Translations under genes and position numbers: made by a program
In this document: positions 55,707 through 64,000 of the stretch, piece by piece
Numbering within the stretch: position 1 is the first letter of the stretch
How the letters are laid out: each line of letters begins with the position of its first letter
Notes under the pieces: generated by a model
The model's database searches: none
Told to the model about the DNA's origin: nothing
The model's input: the letters and a program-made list of their open reading frames with translations, nothing else
Assembly: GCF_014284235.1 (NCBI RefSeq)
Contig: NZ_JACOGD010000005.1
Span: forward strand, 1 to 64,000
DNA length: 64,000 bases
Direction of reading: 5' to 3'
Origin: Cognatundibacterium curvum
GTDB lineage: Bacteria; Pseudomonadota; Gammaproteobacteria; Burkholderiales; Burkholderiaceae_D

Positions 55707-56090
55707 ATGAAGCGAGAAACCCGACCGCAAACTGCTGCACCTGACCGCAGAACGCCGCAGCGCCGCCGTGGTGATGCCGGCGAGGCGCAGGCCTTAGCCC
55801 ATCTGGAGCAGGCCGGACTGCGACTGGTGCAAAAGAATTTTCTGTGTCCGGGCGGAGAAATCGACCTGATCATGCAAGACCGTGAGACACTGGTCTTTGT
55901 GGAGGTACGCAGCCGTGCCTCAGCCAGTTTTGGCGGGGCTTTAGCCAGTATTACCCCAGCCAAGCAAAGGAAGTGGCAACATGCCGCCCAGGTGTACCTG
56001 ATGGGGCTTCGTTCACAACCTGCCTGCCGTTTTGACGTAATTGCCATAGAAGCGGGTAAAATCACGTGGTTACAGAACGTCGTCCTTTAA
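55707..56090 (+). CDS. yraN: YraN-family (UPF0102) nuclease-fold protein
   Basis: With the ATG at 55707 the protein has 127 residues; a TTG 9 bp upstream is the alternative. It has the restriction-endonuclease-like core RRRGDAGEAQALAHL, CPGGEIDLIMQD and LVFVEVRSR, with the Glu/Asp/Glu-x-Arg residues of UPF0102. The cellular role is unknown. The neighbourhood rsmI-yraN-diaA-dolP matches E. coli. Confidence 0.93.
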   Translation: MKRETRPQTAAPDRRTPQRRRGDAGEAQALAHLEQAGLRLVQKNFLCPGGEIDLIMQDRETLVFVEVRSRASASFGGALASITPAKQRKWQHAAQVYLMGLRSQPACRFDVIAIEAGKITWLQNVVL

Positions 56091-56169
56091 TAATCCCGGG
56101 ATGCTCGCCAGATGGAACCGGTTTGGACTGCATGTTGTCCAAGCCCGTAACAACTGGTGTCATGCCTGA

Positions 56170-57430
<1,261 letters not shown>

Positions 57431-57440
57431 TAGATTTCTG

Positions 57441-57470
57441 AACCGATGCCAGCGCATCGGTTTTTACTTT
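57441..57470 (+). terminator. Intrinsic terminator after dolP
   Basis: A 9-bp perfect stem AACCGATGC/GCATCGGTT with a 4-nt loop is followed by TTTACTTTTT. It separates the yraN-diaA-dolP group from the lemA gene, which starts 16 bp later. Confidence 0.88.
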
Positions 57471-57486
57471 TTGCATGGAGCGTATG

Positions 57487-58077
57487 ATGACTACATTGAT
57501 CGTGATTCTCGTTATCCTGGCTGTACTGGCATTTTGGGTTATCGGCGTCTATAACCGTCTGGTTGGTTTGCGTAACCGTTTTAAAAACAGCTTCGCCCAG
57601 ATCGACGTGCAACTCAAGCGTCGTTATGACCTGATCCCGAATCTGGTTGAAGTCGCTAAAGGCTATATGAAGCATGAGCGTGAAACGCTGGAAGCGGTGA
57701 TCCACGCACGTAATCAGGCCGTCAGTGCCAGCAGCAAAGCGGTACTGGACCCGGCCGATGGCGCCTCAGTGCAGCAACTGGCGGCAGCGGAAGGCACACT
57801 TACGGCTTCGCTGGGTAAGATGTTTGCGCTGTCGGAAGCCTATCCTGACCTGAAGGCCAATCAGAACATGATACAGCTGACCGAAGAGCTGACCAGTACC
57901 GAAAATAAAATCGCGTTCACCCGTCAGGCATATAACGACAGCGTGATGCAGTACAACACCAGCGCTGAGCAATTCCCGGGTTCTGTGATTGCCGGTATGT
58001 TTGGCTTCCACACCGCTGAACTGTTGCAGGCAACTGAGGCACCGGAAGAGCGCAAAGCAGTCAAAGTGTCGTTCTGA
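57487..58077 (+). CDS. lemA: LemA-family membrane protein
   Basis: The start ATG 57487 is best spaced from GGAG at 57477; ATGs at 57475 and 57484 are alternatives. The 196-residue protein has one N-terminal helix (about 3-22) and the LemA block YNRLVGLRNRFKNSFAQIDVQLKRRYDLIPNL split over residues 25-56, followed by long helices. Function is unknown, but LemA is very often paired with M48 proteases, as here 29 bp downstream. Confidence 0.93.
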   Translation: MTTLIVILVILAVLAFWVIGVYNRLVGLRNRFKNSFAQIDVQLKRRYDLIPNLVEVAKGYMKHERETLEAVIHARNQAVSASSKAVLDPADGASVQQLAAAEGTLTASLGKMFALSEAYPDLKANQNMIQLTEELTSTENKIAFTRQAYNDSVMQYNTSAEQFPGSVIAGMFGFHTAELLQATEAPEERKAVKVSF

Positions 58078-58106
58078 TCTACTCCTGACTCTTGCGCTGA
58101 CAGCCT

Positions 58107-60086
58107 ATGAATTTCTTCGAACAGCAGGATCACGCTCACCGTGAGAGTAAGAAGCTGATTTTTCTTTTTATTCTCGCGGTGATCGCCATCGTGATCACCA
58201 TTAATCTGAGCCTGGCCTTGCTGTGGCAGTGGTATAGCGCCGGAACGCCGGGCGCTGGCCGCTTGCCAGCCGGTTTTTATTTGATGACTTCGGCTGCGGT
58301 ATTGTTGTGCATAGGTGCCGGTACCGCGTTTGAAATGTTTCGCTTGCGCGATGGTGGCGATGCGGTGGCACAAATGGCTGGAGGTCGTCTGGTGGCACCT
58401 GATTCACGTGATATGCACGAGCGTCGTTTGCTCAACGTGGTCGAGGAAATGTCGCTCGCTGCCGGTATCGCCTGCCCGAACGTGTATCTGCTCGACGAAG
58501 AAGATGCGATCAATGCCTTCGCGGCCGGTTATCACCAGAACGAGGCAGTGGTGGCGGTCACGCGTGGCACCTTGCATCGGCTGACGCGGGATGAATTGCA
58601 GGGCGTAGTCGCGCATGAATTCAGCCATATCCTGAATGGCGATATGCGCATGAATATTCAGTTAATCGGGGTTTTATTCGGCATACAGATGCTGGCCTTG
58701 TTTGGCCGTGGGCTGATTGAATGGGGCGCACGTTTCGGTGGCTCACGCAGTCGTGATGACAAAGGGCCACCTATCGGTCTGGTGATGCTGGCGGCTGGCG
58801 TAGTGTTATTTGTGCTTGGCTATCTGGGTATTTTCTTTGGTCGCCTGATCCAGTCCGCCGTTTCACGTCAGCGTGAATTTCTGGCCGATGCCAGCGCAGT
58901 GCAGTTCACACGTAATCCTCAGGGCATAGGTGGGGCTTTGCAAAAGATAGGCGGCCTGACAGAAGAAACCGGTTGTGGCTCGCGTATCGAGAGTCAGCGT
59001 GCTGAACAGTTATCGCATTTATTCCTGGGCGCAGCCAGACCCAATTTTCTGTCTGGCCTGTTTGCCACCCATCCGCCGCTGGAAGAGCGGCTGCAACGCG
59101 TGTACGGCCGTCAGGTACGCTTTGTGCAGGCCGAAGAACTGAACGACAACGAGTTTGGTGATACACCGGCCGCCGCATCCGGTTTTGCCGCCGCAGGTTC
59201 AGCTCCAGCCTCAGCCTTCACATCTGGTAGCAACCAGGATGCGCAATGGGGACATCACGGCAGCACTACAGCCGCATCGGGTGCAGCCTATCCACAAGCT
59301 GCAGTGTCAGGCTCAGACGATATGAGTTTGCTGCAATCCGCCTGCCGTGAGCCGCAATCTGCACGTGCGCTGATGTGTGCTTTGCTGCTGGATGTGACGC
59401 AACTACAGGCGTATCAGTTGCAATGGCAATCCATACAGCAAGCAGCACCAGAACTCGCTGCGCAGGTCAAGACCTTGCAGATCGCGCTTGCCAACAACGC
59501 CAACAGCGGCAACAGTGCGCGCCTGCATTGGATCGATCTGGCCATGCCCGCACTCAAATCCTGTTCTGACCAGCAAAAAGCCAGCTTGCTACAACTGGTC
59601 GGGCAATTGACCGGTGCCGATGGCAAGCTCAGTGAAAATGAATTTGTCTTACAAACTGTGCTGGAACGTCGCTTAAGTCCGAATGCCGCGCGTGCAGTGA
59701 AAGTGCGTTATGCCGGTCTGAGCATGCTCAAAGGCGAAACCGCATTGCTGATTTCGCTGCTGCTCAGCGGCACTGCCAGTCAGCGCGCACAGGGCTTCGC
59801 TGCGGCCAGTACCGTGTTACCGGAATTGGGTTTACGAGCTACAGATTTGCGCGAATTCGTTCAGCCGGGTCAGCTCGATTATCAGGAAGTCAGGCAGGCA
59901 CTGGCGCAGCTTAATCAGCTGGCGCCCCTCGCAAAACCACTGCTGATCCGCGCCATGTTGACTGCCACTCAGGCACAGCAGGGACTGGATGATCAGCGCA
60001 AGCAGGAATTATTGCGCGGCGTCTGTGCTGCTATCGATGTACCTGTCCCCGATCTGCACAGCATGCGCGATGCGCTGCTACCTTGA
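58107..60086 (+). CDS. Large membrane M48 metallopeptidase with C-terminal helical domain
   Basis: The 659-residue protein has two N-terminal transmembrane helices (about 17-42 and 58-78), an HtpX-like M48 domain with HEFSH at 170-174 and SRQREFLADASAVQF carrying the third zinc ligand, and further helices near 190-250. A low-complexity Ala/Ser/Gly stretch (about 350-400) leads to a C-terminal helical region with LTGADGKLSENEF that resembles TerB-like domains. It probably acts in inner-membrane protein quality control together with LemA. Typical HtpX is about 290 residues, so this is more than twice as long. It has no terminator with a T-run; a CACCGTC/GACGGTG stem lies just after the stop. 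Confidence 0.9.
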   Translation: MNFFEQQDHAHRESKKLIFLFILAVIAIVITINLSLALLWQWYSAGTPGAGRLPAGFYLMTSAAVLLCIGAGTAFEMFRLRDGGDAVAQMAGGRLVAPDSRDMHERRLLNVVEEMSLAAGIACPNVYLLDEEDAINAFAAGYHQNEAVVAVTRGTLHRLTRDELQGVVAHEFSHILNGDMRMNIQLIGVLFGIQMLALFGRGLIEWGARFGGSRSRDDKGPPIGLVMLAAGVVLFVLGYLGIFFGRLIQSAVSRQREFLADASAVQFTRNPQGIGGALQKIGGLTEETGCGSRIESQRAEQLSHLFLGAARPNFLSGLFATHPPLEERLQRVYGRQVRFVQAEELNDNEFGDTPAAASGFAAAGSAPASAFTSGSNQDAQWGHHGSTTAASGAAYPQAAVSGSDDMSLLQSACREPQSARALMCALLLDVTQLQAYQLQWQSIQQAAPELAAQVKTLQIALANNANSGNSARLHWIDLAMPALKSCSDQQKASLLQLVGQLTGADGKLSENEFVLQTVLERRLSPNAARAVKVRYAGLSMLKGETALLISLLLSGTASQRAQGFAAASTVLPELGLRATDLREFVQPGQLDYQEVRQALAQLNQLAPLAKPLLIRAMLTATQAQQGLDDQRKQELLRGVCAAIDVPVPDLHSMRDALLP

Positions 60087-60336
60087 TTGTTCTCTCACCG
60101 TCGCTGCCAGACAGCGGCGCAGTGACGGTGATGTATCTCCTCTTCCTGTATCCCTGTTACAGACATCGTGCTTAGCATGATGTTTGCAATAGGGTATTGC
60201 CATGCGCGCCAGCACGTCGCGTGAATTGCGCTATTTCAAGTAGGAATGATTAATAAAATGCAATATGATTTAATTTAGTTACTTACTTTTAAATTAATAT
60301 TATTGCCTCATCGGTAATTAAACTGCAGGAGACAGC
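60087..60336. other. Intergenic gap with hairpin and AT-rich promoter-like region
   Basis: The first part holds a stem CACCGTC (60096-60102) with GACGGTG (60124-60130), which can extend inward by CTG/CAG after one mismatch. The last 90 bp are strongly AT-rich and likely contain the promoter of the small exported-protein gene. No match to a Fur box was recognised. Confidence 0.45.
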
Positions 60337-60639
60337 ATGAAGAAAATATTGGTCGCGCTACTGTGCCTGAACTGCTTGGCAGACGTACAGGCACAAATAG
60401 ACCTGACTGGCAGAAAGGCGCGTCCGCGTGCTGATTGTGAGCGTGTAGGCGAAGAGCGCATCACTGAAATATATAGCAAAAAATCCAAAGTGCTGATTCA
60501 GATCCGTGCCGATATCGATGCCGAAAAAGACGCTGGCAAATTAAAAATTCTGAAAGAAAAAGAAAAGAAAGAGTTGGACAAAATTGCGGAACGTGCGCGT
60601 GAAGATGCGATAGATATTTGCTCAGAAAATCCGGAATAA
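60337..60639 (+). CDS. Small exported helical protein of unknown function
   Basis: The 100-residue protein has a signal peptide ending VQAQ (about residue 20). The mature part is rich in Lys, Glu, Asp and Ile and is predicted to be mostly helical (about 45-90), with two cysteines (in RADCERVG and DICSENPE) that could pair. GGAGA precedes the ATG. It lies 15 bp upstream of a TonB-dependent receptor gene and is likely cotranscribed. I do not recognise the family. A periplasmic partner or chaperone for the receptor system is possible. Confidence 0.8.
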   Translation: MKKILVALLCLNCLADVQAQIDLTGRKARPRADCERVGEERITEIYSKKSKVLIQIRADIDAEKDAGKLKILKEKEKKELDKIAERAREDAIDICSENPE

Positions 60640-60654
60640 ACCAGGAGCAGGAGC

Positions 60655-62862
60655 ATGACAGGTGTGAAAGTCGTTCCGGCGCTGGCTGGTGTGCTTGGTT
60701 TGTCCTTCGTCAGTGTTGCTTATGCGCAGACTGCAGTACCGGCGCCGAGTGGCACACAGCAGGTTGTGGTCAATGCGGCGCAGGATGAAGCCAGTCGTGA
60801 TTTTGCTGCGGCAAAAATCATTATCGGTCGCAAGCAGATCGTGGACAGCGGTGTGCAGAATGTGAATGAGCTGTTAAAAAAAGAGCCTGCGGTCACGATA
60901 GGTAAAGATGGCAAGCCGGGTTTGTTGGGTTTGCCTGGCTACACCCAGATATTGGTAAATGGTTTGCCACCGTCCGGCAGGGATGTGATGTCGCTCGACC
61001 TCAGTGAAGTCGAGCGCATAGAAATCAGCAAATCCACCACGGCTGAGAATGGGCCATTCAGTATTGCGGGAACGATCAATGTCGTGTTGCGCCAGCATGT
61101 GCGCCAACAGCAGCAAACTGCCTCGCTACAAATGCGTGCCGATGGTGCTTCGCCGGGGCTGAACGGATCGTGGACACTTAGTCAATCTGAAGCAGCCAGT
61201 CCATTCAGCAGTACGCTCAATCTGACTGCAGGACAAAGCGAGCGGCGTAGCAGCGGCAATGAGCAGCAAGTGCTGAGCAATGGCAGCGGCGTACTCCCGC
61301 AATATCAGGCTCAGCGTACGCGTTGGGATCGCAATCAGTATGTCAGCTTAAGCACGGAAATGGTGCTGCAGCTGGAGCATGGCAGCGCCAGCTTCAAACC
61401 CAATTTCGGGCATGTGCAGACCTGGAACGATAAAGAGGAAGCGCGGCAATGGCAAAACGGACGTCACTGGCAAGTGCAGGGACAGGCTAGCTCTGGCTTG
61501 TCCGGTCTGATGTTGCCCCTGAACTGGCAGCGTGAAGATGAAGACTGGGGTGAGTCGGAATTCAATCTGCGCTGGTCGCGGAATGTGATCAGTAATGAGC
61601 AGCGCAGGCTGGAGCAGGAAAGCATCACCAGCAATAACGGTAGCAATAACGGCAGCAGCGCCTTGCGTGAACAAAGTGCGCAAGAGATCAATTATGACTG
61701 GTTGTTGTCGCTGACCCAGCGCAAAACACTGCGTGGTGGACATCGCCTGCGTGCGGGGCTGGAGTTGCAGCAAAATCACCGCGAGCCTGTGACGCTGTAC
61801 CGCCTGAATGGTTTGCCCGATACCAGCCTGGTGGCATTGGGCAGCCAAATCAGCCAATGGACGCAAAAGCGGCGCGTGTTTGTGCAGGATGACTGGCGCG
61901 TGTCCCCTTTGCTGGCGCTGAATGCCGGCGTGTCGCTGGCGGATCAGTTGAGTGAGGCGCAGGAAGTTTCAGGTGCCAGTCAGTCGCGCTATCGCGTGCT
62001 TTCTCCCTCGTTACACCTGGCAAAAAAACTGGAGCATGACCCAAAGAGCCAGTTTCGCATATCGCTGGCGCGCAGTTTCCGTGAACCGGATGCGGATGCC
62101 TTGCTGTTAAAGCCATCTGTGAATCCACTGGCCGCCTGCACACCCGCCAGCGGTTGCGCTGGCAATAGCATCGATACGGCGGACAGTAGCGGCAATCCAG
62201 CCTTGCGTCCGGAACGTGCACTGGCGCTGAATGTCAGCTATGAGCAGCATCTGAAAGGTGACAGTAAGCTGACGCTGGAAGCCTATCAGCGTCAGATTCA
62301 TGGCAAAACCGGCACGGAGTTGTTATTGCTGCCAGTCGCTTGGGCAAATGTGCCACGCTGGGTACAACGGCCAGCCAATCTGGGCGACGCCGATGTGACC
62401 GGCGTGAATCTGGATTGGCGCCTGGGCCTGAAAGACTGGCAGGCCGACGCGCCGAAACTTGAAGTACGTGGCAATCTGGGCTGGGCCCGTTCTGAATTGA
62501 AAGACTGGCCGGGACCAGATAACCGGGTCGATGGCAGCCTGCCATGGCGCGCCAAGCTGGGCCTGAGCTATAACGCTGCCAGCCTGCCCTTGCGGCTGGA
62601 TCTGGATGCGAGCTGGCTGCCGGGTGACTGGTTGCGCAATAACCTCAGCCGCACGACCTACACCTCACATCAGACTTCGCTCGCCATGACCGCCGCCTGG
62701 ACTGTGAACCGCAATGCCAAGCTGGTTCTGAATCTGGATAATCTGCTGGCGCAGGACAGGACCGGCATTAGCCGTTACCAGACCAGTGCAGGGACGCTGG
62801 AGACGCGCAGCCTGAGCAGCAGCCATCTGCGTTTGAGTCTGCGTGGCGAGTTCCGTTTGTAA
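60655..62862 (+). CDS. TonB-dependent receptor, second type
   Basis: The 735-residue protein has a signal peptide ending VAYAQ (about residue 25), a plug domain (about 50-150; LLGLPGYTQILVNGLPPSGRDVM, VERIEISKSTTAENGPFSIAGTINVVLR) and a barrel that includes VLSPSLHLAKKLEHD and NLDNLLAQDR. It is preceded by AGGAGCAGGAGC. The barrel ends GEFRL, so the usual C-terminal aromatic residue is replaced by Leu. It differs from the first receptor in length and plug sequence. The ligand is unknown. The upstream small exported protein is its only clear operon partner. Confidence 0.9.
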   Translation: MTGVKVVPALAGVLGLSFVSVAYAQTAVPAPSGTQQVVVNAAQDEASRDFAAAKIIIGRKQIVDSGVQNVNELLKKEPAVTIGKDGKPGLLGLPGYTQILVNGLPPSGRDVMSLDLSEVERIEISKSTTAENGPFSIAGTINVVLRQHVRQQQQTASLQMRADGASPGLNGSWTLSQSEAASPFSSTLNLTAGQSERRSSGNEQQVLSNGSGVLPQYQAQRTRWDRNQYVSLSTEMVLQLEHGSASFKPNFGHVQTWNDKEEARQWQNGRHWQVQGQASSGLSGLMLPLNWQREDEDWGESEFNLRWSRNVISNEQRRLEQESITSNNGSNNGSSALREQSAQEINYDWLLSLTQRKTLRGGHRLRAGLELQQNHREPVTLYRLNGLPDTSLVALGSQISQWTQKRRVFVQDDWRVSPLLALNAGVSLADQLSEAQEVSGASQSRYRVLSPSLHLAKKLEHDPKSQFRISLARSFREPDADALLLKPSVNPLAACTPASGCAGNSIDTADSSGNPALRPERALALNVSYEQHLKGDSKLTLEAYQRQIHGKTGTELLLLPVAWANVPRWVQRPANLGDADVTGVNLDWRLGLKDWQADAPKLEVRGNLGWARSELKDWPGPDNRVDGSLPWRAKLGLSYNAASLPLRLDLDASWLPGDWLRNNLSRTTYTSHQTSLAMTAAWTVNRNAKLVLNLDNLLAQDRTGISRYQTSAGTLETRSLSSSHLRLSLRGEFRL

Positions 62863-62869
62863 TTCGCTT

Positions 62870-62897
62870 AAAAAAACAGGCTGCCCGCAGGCAGCCT
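62870..62897 (-). terminator. Intrinsic terminator for the BLUF gene
   Basis: On the minus strand an 8-bp stem AGGCTGCC/GGCAGCCT with a 4-nt loop is followed by G and seven T. It lies 22 bp after the BLUF stop codon and directly after the converging TonB receptor gene. In the plus direction there is no T-run. Confidence 0.88.
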
Positions 62898-62919
62898 TGT
62901 TGACTATGTTTGAAGAAAC

Positions 62920-63345
62920 TCAGGTACGCCCGACGATAGACGCTGTCGCCATCAATTCATCGATCAGCGATAACAGCATTTTGCCGGACATGGTGTACGG
63001 GTCCAGCACCGGCAGTGGCGAGTATTTGAGCACGGTAGATGGATTGATACGCGCCATATTGGCCTGACCCATAGTCCAGCTTGGGTAGCGGCGCTCCTGG
63101 ATTTCTTCATAATCGAGCAGCATAACATCTTTGTGGCGAGTGTCTTTCAGAATCTGGCCGTACAGCGCGTTGACCGCTTCGCGGCCGCCTTCCAATACCT
63201 GAATAAATACCTGATCGGTATGGCATAGCACGCCGGTGATGCCATGCGCCGGATTATGGGTGCGTGAAGCTTGCAAGATCGATTGCACCAGGTCGCAGGG
63301 ACTGGTTTCGGTCGGACGGCTGGCGTATAACAAACGGACTAGCAT
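62920..63345 (-). CDS. Stand-alone BLUF-domain blue-light photoreceptor
   Basis: The 141-residue protein is a BLUF domain with the flavin-site residues in place: Tyr7 (LLYASR), Asn31 (HNPAHGITG) and Gln49 (VFIQVLEGG), plus Trp90 and Met92 near the flavin. A helical C-terminal cap of about 40 residues follows. No EAL, GGDEF or other output domain is fused, so signalling must pass through a partner protein. It is transcribed in the same direction as folE, 72 bp downstream of it. Whether the two are cotranscribed is unclear. Confidence 0.93.
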   Translation of the reverse strand: MLVRLLYASRPTETSPCDLVQSILQASRTHNPAHGITGVLCHTDQVFIQVLEGGREAVNALYGQILKDTRHKDVMLLDYEEIQERRYPSWTMGQANMARINPSTVLKYSPLPVLDPYTMSGKMLLSLIDELMATASIVGRT

Positions 63346-63417
63346 GATAATTCCCTGTCTGGTTGAGCGTGGAATAGAGTGGATCAGCGCATAAGTACGG
63401 TATCAGGCGCAACAGAT

Positions 63418-64000
63418 TCAGCGTTTGATCAGCGATAAGAATTCACGGCGCAGATTCGGGTCTTTCAGGAAGGAACCGTGCATCACGCTGTTAATCATTT
63501 TGGATTCGGAATCCTTCACACCGCGCCAGTGCATGCAGAAGTGATCGGCTTCCATCACCACCGCCAGACCATCCGGCTGCATTTTTTCCTGCAGCGTGTC
63601 GGCCAGTTGCACGACTGCTTCTTCCTGAATCTGTGGACGGCTCATGATCCATTCGGCGATGCGCGCGTACTTGGACAGGCCGATCAGATTGGAATGCTCA
63701 TTCGGCATCACACCTATCCAGACCTTGCCGATGATGGGGCACAGGTGATGTGAGCAGGCGCTGCGCACGGTGATCGGGCCGATGATCATCAGCTCATTCA
63801 GATGCGAGGCATTCGGAAATTCGGTGACGGATGGCATAGGCACATAGCGGCCACCGAACACTTCATTGATAAACATTTTGGCGACACGGCGTCCGGTATC
63901 CTGAGTGTTGTGATCGCTTTCGGTATCGATCACCAGGCTTTGCAGCACGGCGCGCATTTTTTCTTCTACCTCTGCCTGCAGTTCAGCCAGTTCGCCAGCC
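63418..64000 (-). CDS. folE: GTP cyclohydrolase I, 5' end beyond the window
   Basis: The frame stays open to the window edge, adding at least 14 codons (AGELAELQAEVEEK) before the internal Met at 63957, so the true start lies outside. Zinc and catalytic residues are seen in SACSHHLCPI and HFCMHWRGV. The enzyme makes dihydroneopterin triphosphate from GTP, the first step of folate synthesis. The C-terminus is complete. Confidence 0.95.
   Translation of the reverse strand, partial: AGELAELQAEVEEKMRAVLQSLVIDTESDHNTQDTGRRVAKMFINEVFGGRYVPMPSVTEFPNASHLNELMIIGPITVRSACSHHLCPIIGKVWIGVMPNEHSNLIGLSKYARIAEWIMSRPQIQEEAVVQLADTLQEKMQPDGLAVVMEADHFCMHWRGVKDSESKMINSVMHGSFLKDPNLRREFLSLIKR

Overview
The window looks like a contiguous chromosomal stretch of a betaproteobacterium in the Burkholderiales, most likely Oxalobacteraceae (Undibacterium or a relative). 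That placement is inferred from gene content and order (gatCAB-pyrE beside mreBCD-mrdA-mrdB-rlpA, gshA-gshB-EIIA-HPr-EI, metX-metW) and from moderate GC; no rRNA or other phylogenetic marker was available to confirm it.

Layout. Positions 1-4000 hold a small secretion cassette: a 49-residue double-glycine peptide, an exported M16 metallopeptidase and a C39-peptidase ABC exporter. The first two genes are visibly AT-rich. A pair of REP-like hairpin repeats flanks a small membrane-protein gene at 4.0-4.6 kb. Positions 4.6-7.3 kb carry a two-subunit molybdenum hydroxylase (IorAB type). Positions 7.5-16.1 kb are one minus-strand catabolic operon: acyl-CoA synthetase, LivG, LivH, LivM, LivK, LivF and a PaaK-like ligase, with a Crp/Fnr regulator divergent from it. 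From 17 to 22 kb are a DUF2520 protein, a diguanylate cyclase, a glycine-zipper protein, an AI-2E-family permease and an ABM-domain protein. From 22 to 29.2 kb are glutathione synthesis (gshA, gshB), a PTS phosphorelay without a permease, and metX-metW.

Positions 29.3-35.8 kb contain an M48 protease, then a long regulatory region with a 40-bp perfect palindrome, a possible short RNA and two LacI/PurR-like operators. A highly expressed-looking TonB-dependent receptor, a lipoprotein 5'-nucleotidase and xthA follow. Positions 35.8-42.8 kb form an AT-rich O-polysaccharide island: Wzm, Wzt with a C-terminal sugar-binding domain, a 983-residue methyltransferase/coiled-coil/double-GT2 fusion, and an acyltransferase. 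It is inserted between the housekeeping genes xthA and pyrE.

Positions 43.1-54.7 kb hold pyrE and gatBAC (minus) back to back with the cell-shape operon mreBCD-mrdA-mrdB-rlpA (plus). Positions 54.7-60.1 kb hold rsmI, yraN, diaA and dolP (an E. coli-like order lacking lpoA), followed by a LemA/M48 pair. The end of the window has a small secreted protein with a second TonB-dependent receptor, a lone BLUF photoreceptor and a folE gene cut by the window edge.

The two most promising systems for follow-up are the GG-peptide/M16/C39-ABC cassette at the start and the fused methyltransferase-ruler-glycosyltransferase beside the Wzm/Wzt exporter. No CRISPR array, tRNA, rRNA, transposase or phage gene was seen.
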